From CAZZEX01 sp964653285 (GTDB lineage: Bacteria > Chloroflexota > Anaerolineae > B4-G1): a stretch of 64,000 bases of DNA. The DNA is taken from contig CAZZEX010000005.1 of NCBI GenBank assembly GCA_964653285.1, positions 1 through 64,000 on the forward strand. Direction: 5' to 3'. How positions within the stretch are numbered: the stretch's first letter is position 1; the number at the start of each line of letters is the position of its first letter. Below are positions 49,838 to 58,900 of the stretch, piece after piece. Position numbers and translations under genes: made by a program. The notes below the pieces were generated by a model. That model was given only the letters and a program-made list of their open reading frames with translations. It did not search any database and was not told the DNA's origin.

Positions 49838-51244
49838 CTAAGCAATCACAGCAAACAGCTCACCGATGTCATCCGCCTCGTGTATATCCTTTATAAAGGC
49901 GATGATGCGCTGGATCCTCTCTTCGTCGGCAATCTCATGCCGCGCCAGTTTGACGAACTTTTCCTCAAGTTCTTCTTGCGTCACCGGGTTCCGGAAATCT
50001 CCCTTGGGATCATCAACTACTGAAGTGTATTCCTCTCCATCCTCCATGGTGACCGTTACTGCAGAGGAATAGTGCTCAGGATAGCGTCGCTCGAACTCTT
50101 CGTCAACGACCCATTCGACCTTCGTCATCAACTCACGAACGTCAGGCCGGTGCAGGTTCTTCTCGGTGAACGTGTCAATGTCAATCTTCCCGTCAATCAG
50201 CGCTATCGCAGCCTGCCACGGCATGCTGAATTGCGTATCCACAACTGTCTGAGGATCCCGCTTCCTGGGCGCGGCGAGGAGTAGAATCGTGTAGTCTGAA
50301 GAACGGATGAGGATTCTCTCAATCTTCTTTGGGTCCGGACGGTGCCTGGCAACGATGTCCAGACATGCATCCAGATGTCCCCCAGAGTACCTGCAACATG
50401 GGTAAACCTTGGTGCTCGATTGGGCGAAAGTCCACACTTTCCCCAGGTCGTCTGTGATGTAGCTTGTGTCGTACTCCCGGTTGAATGAGTAGGCCTGCAT
50501 GAAGCCGTCCGTGCCCTCAATAATCTCGGGTGGTCCGTTGAACCCCTTTTGGGCCAGGAGCGCCGAGATAATGCCAACCATCGCCGGGTGGCCGGCCTGA
50601 AGCCTCTTGGTGTAGGAACCGGAAGTATTCCACGCCATCAGACCGCCGACCTGACTCCCTGCGATTCCCTGACTGTAGACCGTCTTCTGGAAATCAAGTT
50701 TCAGCAGCTTGGCCGCAGAGATTGTGGCACCAAACGTGCCGCAGGTGCTTGAGGGGTGAAATCCTTGATAGTAGGTCTTGCCAAGAAAGGCGGAGCCTAA
50801 TCGGCAGACAACCTCATTGCCCAAGGCAATCGCTGCGATGACTTCCTTACCGCTCGCATGCAGCTTCTCACCGAGGGCTAAACTGGCCGGAATTGTCGCC
50901 ACGCTTGGGTGAGCGTTCGACTCGTTGTGATCGTCCGCAAAATCGAAGGCATAGCCCTGTATGGCATTGGCGAAAGCCGCGTTGGGTGCTGTCACCTTCC
51001 GGTTATACCCGACGATGGTGCTTTCTTCTGGCCCACCCAACTCCAGAGCCAGTTCCGTCGCCATCTTACTCGATTCAACGTTCTTGGATCCGATCATAGA
51101 ACCCAACAGATCCAGGACCAGGTTCGCCGCACGCTTACGTACCTCTGCGGGCAAATCCTCATACCGCAGATTTACGGTAAGTTCGGCTATCTGTTCGCTG
51201 ATTGTGTTGTTTTTAAGAAGTTTGGTACTCATTTCATCGCTCAT
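49838..51244 (-). CDS. MmgE/PrpD family protein, copy 2
   Basis: A 468-residue protein. ATG 51244 follows AAGGAGCGGTGAA; upstream in-frame codons have no ribosome binding site. NLVLDLLGSMIGSKN, HPSSTCGTFGATISAAKLLKL and KVYPCCRYSGGHLDACLDI match the blocks of copy 1 and of the family (2-methylcitrate dehydratase, cis-aconitate decarboxylase). It stands between the carbamoyltransferase and PreA-like copy 3. Two diverged copies in one cluster suggest two successive or alternative steps on related acids. Confidence 0.85.
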   Translation of the reverse strand: MSDEMSTKLLKNNTISEQIAELTVNLRYEDLPAEVRKRAANLVLDLLGSMIGSKNVESSKMATELALELGGPEESTIVGYNRKVTAPNAAFANAIQGYAFDFADDHNESNAHPSVATIPASLALGEKLHASGKEVIAAIALGNEVVCRLGSAFLGKTYYQGFHPSSTCGTFGATISAAKLLKLDFQKTVYSQGIAGSQVGGLMAWNTSGSYTKRLQAGHPAMVGIISALLAQKGFNGPPEIIEGTDGFMQAYSFNREYDTSYITDDLGKVWTFAQSSTKVYPCCRYSGGHLDACLDIVARHRPDPKKIERILIRSSDYTILLLAAPRKRDPQTVVDTQFSMPWQAAIALIDGKIDIDTFTEKNLHRPDVRELMTKVEWVVDEEFERRYPEHYSSAVTVTMEDGEEYTSVVDDPKGDFRNPVTQEELEEKFVKLARHEIADEERIQRIIAFIKDIHEADDIGELFAVIA

Positions 51245-51304
51245 TTCACCGCTCCTTGTCGTCGCTCTTTGTCTGATCTCACCACAGGTCACTGCCAATG
51301 CCTA

Positions 51305-52462
51305 TCACGCGACAGTGACCGTGATGGCATCTTCAGGGCAATTGTTGGCGCAGAACCCACAATTGATGCACTCTTCGTGCACGATGTAGTTATAGCCATC
51401 CGCCTGGCGAACAGCCTGCGCCGGGCAGACGGTGTAGCAGATGTTGCACTGGGTACACTTCTCCTCGTCAATGGAGACCATCAGCGGTTGGAGCGCCATC
51501 TCATTGACCTGGCGTATCCCTTCCAGGCCACTACCCCGCAGTTCATCCATCAAGATTTCCTGGTCTTCCAGGTAGGCTTTCAGCCCCTTGACCAGCTTGG
51601 GGAACACTCGCGGTCCCTCAACCATCGCCGCAGTGCATACGCCGACCCCCGTGGAACCGGCAATGAGCATCTCCACGGCGTCTTTCCAGGTTGCGACGCC
51701 GCCGATACCAATGATAGGCAGCGTAGTGCGCTTGTAGATCTCGACGACGTAACCCACGGCGTTCTCGTGGATCGCACGCCCAGACAGTTCAGGCATCCAG
51801 TCGCCGATGGTGCGCGCTACCTTAGGGCGATGTGTGTAGATGTCAAAGGCTATCGCGGGGAACATCGTGTCACGCGACGCGATAGCATCTGCGCCGCCAT
51901 CTTCGACAGCCTTCACCAGATCTATCAGATTGGACGGCTCGGGTAGCAGCTTGCCAATTATCGGTACGTTGACCGCCCTCTTAGCAGCGCGGATGACCTC
52001 ATAGGTGCGCCTGGGGCTCTGCACCGCGCCGATGCCGGACCCATTCACCACGTTGGGCGAAGACCCAAAGGCGGAGAGTTCGATACCGTCGGCGCCGGCC
52101 TCGACCGCCATGGGCGCCATGCGGGCAATGTCCTCCGCCGGGGTGTTGGTCACCGCCTGCAGGCTCATGATGACGGGGACACCGCCTTCCTTGGCAATTC
52201 CGATTTCCCGCTCGCACCACTCCTCGAACGTGTGTGCTGACCACGGGTCCGTCAATATCACACTGTACTTGTCTCGCTTCTTGTGCGCCAGGCTCAGTCT
52301 CTGGCCCGGCGACGGGACGACGCCGACAGACTTTGTAACCACCGCGCCAGGATTCCCACCTGCCATACGCTTGAGCGCAGCACCCGTCACCCCTGGTGGC
52401 CCGGCAGCCACGATGAACGGATTCTCCAGCTCCAGATTGCCGATCTGGATGCTCAGATCCAT
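51305..52462 (-). CDS. PreA-like dihydroorotate dehydrogenase-fold Fe-S protein, copy 3, without the active-site Cys
   Basis: A 385-residue protein; ATG 52462 follows GGAGGAAAAATC. The barrel (LELENPFIVAAGPPGVTG, GIGGVATWKDAVEML) and the two ferredoxin clusters (CTQCNICYTVCPAQ, CINCGFCANNCPED) are well kept. At the place of the usual SCPxx active-site cysteine the sequence is ELSAFGSSPNV, with no Cys. In dihydropyrimidine dehydrogenases that Cys is the proton donor for ring reduction. A different reaction, such as oxidation or use of a Ser base as in class 2 dihydroorotate dehydrogenases, is possible. Confidence 0.82.
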   Translation of the reverse strand: MDLSIQIGNLELENPFIVAAGPPGVTGAALKRMAGGNPGAVVTKSVGVVPSPGQRLSLAHKKRDKYSVILTDPWSAHTFEEWCEREIGIAKEGGVPVIMSLQAVTNTPAEDIARMAPMAVEAGADGIELSAFGSSPNVVNGSGIGAVQSPRRTYEVIRAAKRAVNVPIIGKLLPEPSNLIDLVKAVEDGGADAIASRDTMFPAIAFDIYTHRPKVARTIGDWMPELSGRAIHENAVGYVVEIYKRTTLPIIGIGGVATWKDAVEMLIAGSTGVGVCTAAMVEGPRVFPKLVKGLKAYLEDQEILMDELRGSGLEGIRQVNEMALQPLMVSIDEEKCTQCNICYTVCPAQAVRQADGYNYIVHEECINCGFCANNCPEDAITVTVA

Positions 52463-52513
52463 GATTTTTCCTCCTCTAAACTCTCATGTCATTTATAGAT
52501 TCAGCGGTTCTGG

Positions 52514-53347
52514 CTATACCTCCGGACGATACATCTCCGGCCGGTTGTAGCGCCACAGACCAGGAATCGTCTTGTAGAATTTGGGGAAACTCAACGTCTC
52601 ATCCTCCTGGCGCAGATAACGGAGTCGGGCCAGGTCCAGATCGGCCACCAGCACGCCTTCCTCCAGCGAAGACGCGATCTCCCCCTCGGGCGCACAAATG
52701 TGCGCAAAACCGTCTTCTACCCCGAAGAGATTCACACAAGAAGCCGTGTAGATCAGGTTCTCCGTCGCCCGCGCCTGGATGAGGGTGCGCCATACTGGCG
52801 CCAGGTGGTAGAGCATACCACCGGTCGGGAATAGCACCACGTCGGCTCCCCGCATAGCGAGCGTCCGGCACAACTCAGGGAACCACGCCTCCCAGCAGAT
52901 GAGCACGCCCACCTTTGCCCACGGAGTTTCGACCAGTACAAACTCGTCGCCCGCGACAGCCCTCTTGTTGGACAATTCAGGGTCCACCGGCGACGGGATT
53001 AGCTTGTCGTACTTGGCCACGACAGCACTGTCTGGGCCAACCATCTGGTAAACGTTGTGGTAGACTTTGTCAGCAGAGGCAGTATTGCCATGCGCTGGCT
53101 CCACCGGTTCCATAAAGCCATAGCCCACGTACATGCCGTACTCACGCGCTACAGCCGACAACGGTTCGGTGGCGGAGAAACTGATCGGGCCACTGTATGG
53201 CCCAGGGTAGCACTCTGGGAAGGCTACAATCTGCGCCCCCTGGTCAGCCGCCTGGCGCGCGTACGTTACTGCCCGCTCCACGTTGGCGCTCTCATCGGGC
53301 CTGGCAACACACGGTTGCACAACAGCAAGGCGAACGCTATCTTCCAT
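52514..53347 (-). CDS. Nitrilase-superfamily amidohydrolase (carbamoyl-amino acid hydrolase type)
   Basis: A 277-residue enzyme; ATG 53347 follows AGGAGGAAACAG. The Glu-Lys-Cys triad is present: Glu in AFPECYPGP (about 45), Lys in AKYDKLIPSP (about 118), Cys in VLICWEAWFPEL (about 152). Members hydrolyse N-carbamoyl-beta-alanine, N-carbamoyl amino acids, nitriles or omega-amides. Following ring opening by the dihydropyrimidinase-like enzyme, removal of the carbamoyl group is the natural role. It overlaps the isochorismatase gene by 11 bases, so the two hydrolases are co-expressed. Confidence 0.88.
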   Translation of the reverse strand: MEDSVRLAVVQPCVARPDESANVERAVTYARQAADQGAQIVAFPECYPGPYSGPISFSATEPLSAVAREYGMYVGYGFMEPVEPAHGNTASADKVYHNVYQMVGPDSAVVAKYDKLIPSPVDPELSNKRAVAGDEFVLVETPWAKVGVLICWEAWFPELCRTLAMRGADVVLFPTGGMLYHLAPVWRTLIQARATENLIYTASCVNLFGVEDGFAHICAPEGEIASSLEEGVLVADLDLARLRYLRQEDETLSFPKFYKTIPGLWRYNRPEMYRPEV

Positions 53348-54524
53348 TCTGTTTCCTCCTGAGCCATGCCTTGAACTTATCCAGGGTCATACGCCAGCAG
53401 AAGAACAGGTCTTGCAGTGTCCCAACAGCATACTCCTCGCTGCTGGCGTCGGTGCAGTCTTTGATCACGATGGGCCGATAGCGGTAGTTGTAGGCGGAGA
53501 CGACTGTGTGGCGAACGTCCACGTTGGTCGGACCACCGATGATGATCAACCGCGAGATCCTCTTTTCACGCAACCAGGGGTCCAACCCCGTCTCGTAAAA
53601 GGCGTCGTAACCCCTTTTGCGAAAGATCGCGTCCCCCGGCCGCGGGGCCAGTTCATCCACCACCTCGGCCCCGGGCGTCCCGGCAATGCCGTGGGGCTTG
53701 CGTATGCGAAACTCCCAGTCATCGGGGAGGTGCGCATCCATGGCATAGATCACCGGGAGGTTCACCTCGCGGGCCACATGCAGCAGCTCTTTCATGTTAC
53801 CCAGGCGGCTGGCAACGCGGGCGCCGTTTTCCGGCAAGTTGTTGAGCACTAAGTCCCTGTTGACGTTCACCACCAACACGGCCAGGCGCTCTTCTTGACC
53901 ACCCGCTTCCTGCCCCTCGCCCCGGGCGTCGGGCGCGGTGGACAGGAACTCGTCGCTGGTCATAACAGGCCCCAGCGTCTCGGCAAACTCGCGCATGGCG
54001 CGATCGTGCATCTCGCCAGTCTTGGAATAGAGACAATCGGAGATGGCTAAGAGTTCGTAGCGCCGCATGAAGCCGTCGGCCGCCGAGTAAAGGGCGCACA
54101 CGTTGCTGGGACGCCCCACCAACACCAGCCGGCGAATGCCCTCCTCGCGCAGGTAGAGGTCCATGTCCGTTCCAAAGAAGGCGCTGAAGCGACGCTTGCC
54201 AACAGTATAGTCACTCTCATCCAGCGGCAACAGTTCGGAAATCAACTGCGATCCCTCCGTGCCACGGACCGCGTGGGGCTGGCCGACCGTAAAATCGGTA
54301 AACTCCTTGTCACCAGGTCGGTGCTGATCCTGGATGAAGATGATCGGATACCCTGCCTCGCGCGCTGTCTTAACAAATGAGACTGTGCGCTTGAGGATCG
54401 GGGCGTATTCGGGCGGCATCGGAAACGGCTTGCCCCGCTCGACCATGTCGACTAACAGGTTCACAACCATAATGGCCGTGTCTTTACCCGCAGATGCTTG
54501 AATGCTCATATTTCGCACCGCCAT
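53337..54524 (-). CDS. Tandem isochorismatase-family (cysteine hydrolase) protein, second domain lacking the Cys
   Basis: A 395-residue protein made of two isochorismatase-like halves. Half 1 (about 15-205) keeps the triad: Asp in VVNLLVDMVE, Lys in VGKRRFSAF, Cys in GRPSNVCALYSA. Half 2 (about 215-375) has Asp in VVNVNRDLV and Lys in RKRGYDAFYE, but its nucleophile segment reads GPTNVDVRHTVV, with Asp where Cys is expected. Relatives hydrolyse ureidoacrylate, N-carbamoylsarcosine, nicotinamide or biuret. The second half is probably structural or has a new activity. Cys-less halves next to intact halves are uncommon. Confidence 0.85.
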   Translation of the reverse strand: MAVRNMSIQASAGKDTAIMVVNLLVDMVERGKPFPMPPEYAPILKRTVSFVKTAREAGYPIIFIQDQHRPGDKEFTDFTVGQPHAVRGTEGSQLISELLPLDESDYTVGKRRFSAFFGTDMDLYLREEGIRRLVLVGRPSNVCALYSAADGFMRRYELLAISDCLYSKTGEMHDRAMREFAETLGPVMTSDEFLSTAPDARGEGQEAGGQEERLAVLVVNVNRDLVLNNLPENGARVASRLGNMKELLHVAREVNLPVIYAMDAHLPDDWEFRIRKPHGIAGTPGAEVVDELAPRPGDAIFRKRGYDAFYETGLDPWLREKRISRLIIIGGPTNVDVRHTVVSAYNYRYRPIVIKDCTDASSEEYAVGTLQDLFFCWRMTLDKFKAWLRRKQNGR

Positions 54525-54589
54525 AGCTCGCCTAAGAATGCTCCCTCCATCAGTCAGTCACTGCCGAAACCAACTCGGCACCTCAGAAC

Positions 54590-54716
54590 GTTCCCAAAGT
54601 CCGCCAAGAGAACCTCGCCCCGGCCCCTCCCCGAAACGGAGGGGGGAGAGATAACTCCTGCTCCCCCTTCCCTCGCAGGGAAGGGGACTGGGGTTAGGTC
54701 AGCCGACTTTGGGAAA
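54590..54716. repeat. Long palindromic intergenic repeat
   Basis: TTCCCAAAGTC (54591-54601) and GACTTTGGGAA (54705-54715) are perfect inverted ends. Inside are CCCCTCCCCG/CGGAGGGG and CCCCTTCCCT/AGGGAAGGGG hairpins. This has the look of a dispersed MITE-like repeat with GC-rich core. It separates the isochorismatase gene from the aminotransferase and may break the operon. Confidence 0.75.
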
Positions 54717-54776
54717 GCCCTGCTCGACACCTGGGATGTGTGTGTCCATTGGACACATACGCGCCCTGATTGGGCC

Positions 54777-55997
54777 CTACTCATTCATCGCAGCCAGTGC
54801 CTTACCCAAGATATCAAGCGCCTGCCCGACCTGCTCCTTGGTGATGACCAGTGGCGGCGAGACGCGTATCGTGGTTCCCGAGTTGACTGTCCAGCACACC
54901 ACTGCGCCGCGCTCATTGACCTTGGTGACAAACTCGGCAGTGTCCTCAGGCCTATGGAACTCGATGGCCGTCAGCAGGCCGCGCCCGCGGACCTCCTTGA
55001 CCAGACCCGGGTACTTCTCTCGCAACCTGTTCATGCCTCCAACGAGTTCTGCCCCCCGGTCCCGAGCATTCTGCAGCAGGTTCTCTTCTTCGATCACTTT
55101 GATGGTCGCCACAGCCGCAGCGCAGCAGACCGGGTTGCCACCGAAAGTCGTGCAGTGGACCAGCGGCGGATCCGCGAACTCGGCCATCAACTCACGCGAA
55201 GCGATGAAGCCACCGATCGGCATGCCCGAAGCCATCCCCTTGGCCATGGTCATAATGTCGCCTGCGACACCGTAGTGCTCCGATGCAAACCACTGGCCCG
55301 TGCGGGCCATCCCGCACTGAATCTCATCCGTGATCAGCAGCGCGCCAAACTCGTCGGCCAGGTCACGCAACGCCGGCAGGAACTCGTCGTTGCACGGGCG
55401 AATGCCTCCCTCGCCCTGGATCGGCTCCACGAGGATCGCAGCGACGTCGTCGTTCATTATCGCTCGGGTGGTCTCAATGTCATTGAACGGCACCTCAATG
55501 GCCCAGGGGTAGAGCGGCTCGAACGGGTCCTTGTACAACCGTTTCGAACTCACTGACAGGGTCATATACGTGCGCCCATGAAACGCCCGGGTGAAGAAGA
55601 TCAGCCTCTTGCGGCCGGTGGCCTTGATGGCCAGCTTGATCGCGCCCTCCACGGCCTCGGCGCCACTGTTGACGAAGAAGGTGCTCTCCAGGTTATCGGG
55701 CGTGCGCTCGGCAATCAACTGCGCCAACTCCGCCTGGATGGGATAGATGAAGTTGCCGAAGGCGTTGCCGTGGATGATATGGCGTGCCTGATCACAGATT
55801 GCCTTGACGACTTTGGGATGAGAGTGCCCGGTCGCCACCACGGCGATCCCGCCGATGAGGTCAAGGTACTCCTTGCCTTCAGCGGTCTTCAGAATACACC
55901 CCTTGCCCTCCACAGCCAAGATACCCTTGGGGTTGGGGAACAGTTGTGCCACGTACTGGCGATCAATGTCGCGGATTTCTTGCGGACTCTTGTCCAT
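54777..55997 (-). CDS. Class III aminotransferase (4-aminobutyrate / beta-alanine type)
   Basis: A 406-residue PLP enzyme; ATG 55997 follows AGGAGGCTTAAG. Fold-type I marks: FFVNSGAEAVEGAIKLA (about 108-124), AFHGRTYMTLSV, ILVEPIQGEGG, LLITDEIQCGMARTGQW, and the PLP Lys in TMAKGMASGMPIGG (about 255). It transfers the amino group of an omega-amino acid (beta-alanine, 3-aminoisobutyrate, 4-aminobutyrate) to a keto acid. In the cluster it would act on the amino acid released by the carbamoyl hydrolase, giving an aldehyde acid for the oxidoreductase. Confidence 0.88.
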   Translation of the reverse strand: MDKSPQEIRDIDRQYVAQLFPNPKGILAVEGKGCILKTAEGKEYLDLIGGIAVVATGHSHPKVVKAICDQARHIIHGNAFGNFIYPIQAELAQLIAERTPDNLESTFFVNSGAEAVEGAIKLAIKATGRKRLIFFTRAFHGRTYMTLSVSSKRLYKDPFEPLYPWAIEVPFNDIETTRAIMNDDVAAILVEPIQGEGGIRPCNDEFLPALRDLADEFGALLITDEIQCGMARTGQWFASEHYGVAGDIMTMAKGMASGMPIGGFIASRELMAEFADPPLVHCTTFGGNPVCCAAAVATIKVIEEENLLQNARDRGAELVGGMNRLREKYPGLVKEVRGRGLLTAIEFHRPEDTAEFVTKVNERGAVVCWTVNSGTTIRVSPPLVITKEQVGQALDILGKALAAMNE

Positions 55998-55998
55998 C

Positions 55999-58900
55999 TT
56001 AAGCCTCCTGATTTATTGGTGGTTTGCTAGATTCGTTGTCTTCCTGCAATTTCTTGTTGAGTAGCCCCAACAAGACCTTGTCTTTGGTAGCGGGTAGGTG
56101 CTTGATCCTGATGCCGATGGCGTTGTTGATGGCGTTGGTCACCGCCGGCGCGGTCGGCATGTAGGCCCCCTCGCCCACTCCCTTAGCGCCGAACGGCCCG
56201 TGCGGGTGCGGATCTTCGATGAGAATCGTCTTAATCTCAGTGGGCATTGTGCTGCGCGGCGTTGCGATCTTGTGCAATGTGTCCGAGATGATTCTGCCCT
56301 CTTCCTCCACGAACTCTTCGGTCAGGGCATAACCCAGGCCCATCACGACACCACCCTCGATCTGCCCTTCGACGGAGGCGGGGCGGATTGCTGTGCCAAC
56401 ATCGTGCGCCGCGATGATCTTAAGCACGTCAACCTGGCCAGTCTCTTCATCCACCTCAACTATAGCGATCTGACATCCGTAGCAGAACGCCGGGTAGTTG
56501 ATATATTCGTCCTCACTAAGCCCCATCTCTTTACGCTGCTCGGCCGAGAGGATGCTGTAGGTCTTGGGCGGTTTATAGTGGTGGTGCACATATAGTTCGT
56601 CGCCTCTCTCCTTAGCAACCCGTGCCAAATCTTTCAGGGTTCCTACCAGTTGCTCCCGCCTCAGGTCAACGAATCGCCCATCTGTGGTCAGTTTCAACCG
56701 CTCCAGATCAGCCTCGTAGACCTCAGCCGCGTATCCTAACAGTTTCGTCTTGAACTGGGTGCTGATCTCAAACGTGGCGCGGCCAGTGATATAGGTCTGG
56801 CGCGAGGCGGCGGTGATGTCACCGTCTTGAGCATGTTTCGTGTCGCCGGTCAGATTGTTGATCAGGTTGTAATCCAAATCCATCGCCCTTGCCGCAATCT
56901 GACACATCACCGAATTGGCACCCTGCCCCAGGTCAATCGCGCCCTGGCGCAGCAGAAGTGTGCCATCGTCCTGCAATTCCATCGAGACGTGCACGCTGTC
57001 GTCGGCGCCGAGGCCTAAACCCACGTTCTTCATTCCGGCTGCCACACCCACGCCGATGCGTTTGCCCGGTTTGGGCTCCGGAAGGTGTTCCTTTTGAAGC
57101 GCAGCCTCGGCAGCATTCAGGACAGACTTGGCACCAACGCTGTACTTCAGGATCTGCCCCGTAACCAGCGTCGAGCCCACGTCGTACATATTAATGCGCC
57201 GTACCTCAAACGGGTCCATATTCAACGCCAGCGCCAACTGGTCCATTTCGGACTCCATGGCGAAAGTGATCTGCTGCGCCCCATAACCGCGCATGGCACC
57301 ACACGGCACTTTGTTGGTACGGACCGAGACGCCAGTTACATACACGTTAGGAATCTCGTAAGCCCCGGAGGAGAACACCGTTGCCTGCTCCAGTACATTC
57401 TCCGTCGTGGAGCGGTAAGCACCACCGTCAAGCATAAGATGCGCCTGGAATGCGACGATCCTACCCTCACGGGTGGCGCCCACCTTGTAATGCATCCAGA
57501 ACGGGTGTCGCTTCTCATGCATGCGGATCGACTCCGGTCGCGTGAGCACGACCTTCACCGGCCTGCCGGTCAGGTAAGTACCCAGTGCCAGGAAGGGCTG
57601 CACCGTCAGATCCATCTTGCCGCCGAAGGCCCCACCCACCGGCGTCTGTACTATGCGGACTCTCTCCAGAGGCAGGCCCAGGATGTCAGCCAATTGCTGG
57701 CGGTCGCCCGAAGGCCACTGGGTGGCCTGGTAGATCGTCACTTCGTCGCCCTCCATAACCCCGATTCCACCCTCGGTCTCGAGGAAGGCATGCTCAATCT
57801 TCTGAGTTCTATAGTCGTCTTCAATGATGATTTCAGCCTGGTCAAAGCCGGTCTCGATATCGCCCTTTTCGACCAGCGTACGATTAAACACATTGCTCTC
57901 GCCTTTGAGGATCGGGGCATCGGGACTAAGGGCATCCTCGGGAGTGAATACACCAGGAATCTCCCTGTACTCAATGTGGACCTTCTTCACTCCCTCTTCC
58001 GCTGCCGCGAGCGTCTCAGCGTAGACGACCGCCACGGCCTCACCTGGAAAGAGAACCTTGTTTTCAGCCAGGGCTGGCTGATCGTAGCCCCACGAACCAA
58101 AGAGGTTTTTCCCTGGAACGTCCTTATGCGTGATGACCTTGACCACGCCCGGCACTGCCTCGGCCTCCGAGGTGTCAATGCTCAAAATCTCGGCATGAGG
58201 GTACTCACTCCACACCACCTTGCCGTACAGCATCCCCTCCATCTCCATGTCACCAGCATACTTTTCACGGCCCGTGACGCGGGCGAACGCATCTTTGCGA
58301 GGAAGCGCCTTCCTGGACAGTTCACTCTTCTCGCCATGCATCACCGCGGCGGCGTCCTGGATGGCCTCGATGATTTTGACGTATCCTGTGCAACGGCAGA
58401 AGTTGTTCCCAAGTCCCTCTTTGATCTCTTCGGGCGTGGGATCGGGAACGTCCTTAAGCAACGCCAGTGCCGCCAGAACCATCCCCGGCGTACAGTAGCC
58501 ACATTGAATGGCGTCGTGGTAAAGGAATGCTTGCTGCACCGGATGCAACTCGTCCCCTCGTGCCACACCCTCGATAGTTTGTACCTGGCGCCCGTGCACC
58601 TTGACCACCGGGTACAGGCAAGAGACCACAGATTGCCCATCAACTAAGACGGTGCAGGCACCACACTCACCCTCGTCGCAGCCAATCTTGGTGCCGGTCA
58701 GGCTCAACTCTTCGCGCAACACGTGGCCCAATGTGGCACCCGGCTTCGCCTCGACGGTCCTTTCTTCGCCATTGAGAATAAACGTGATCCGTCCGTCGCT
58801 GGGCTGCTCGGCCTTCACCTCCGACCAACTCCGATCCCAGGAGAACCGGCCGCCCACACCAGGCTGGGCTCCAGACCTGGCGGCCTCCACCGCGCGGTTG

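Noticed and set aside
57085..58647. A 520-codon plus-strand frame opposite the molybdenum hydroxylase
   Set aside because: Shadow of a gene with all cofactor motifs; no start signal or domain of its own.
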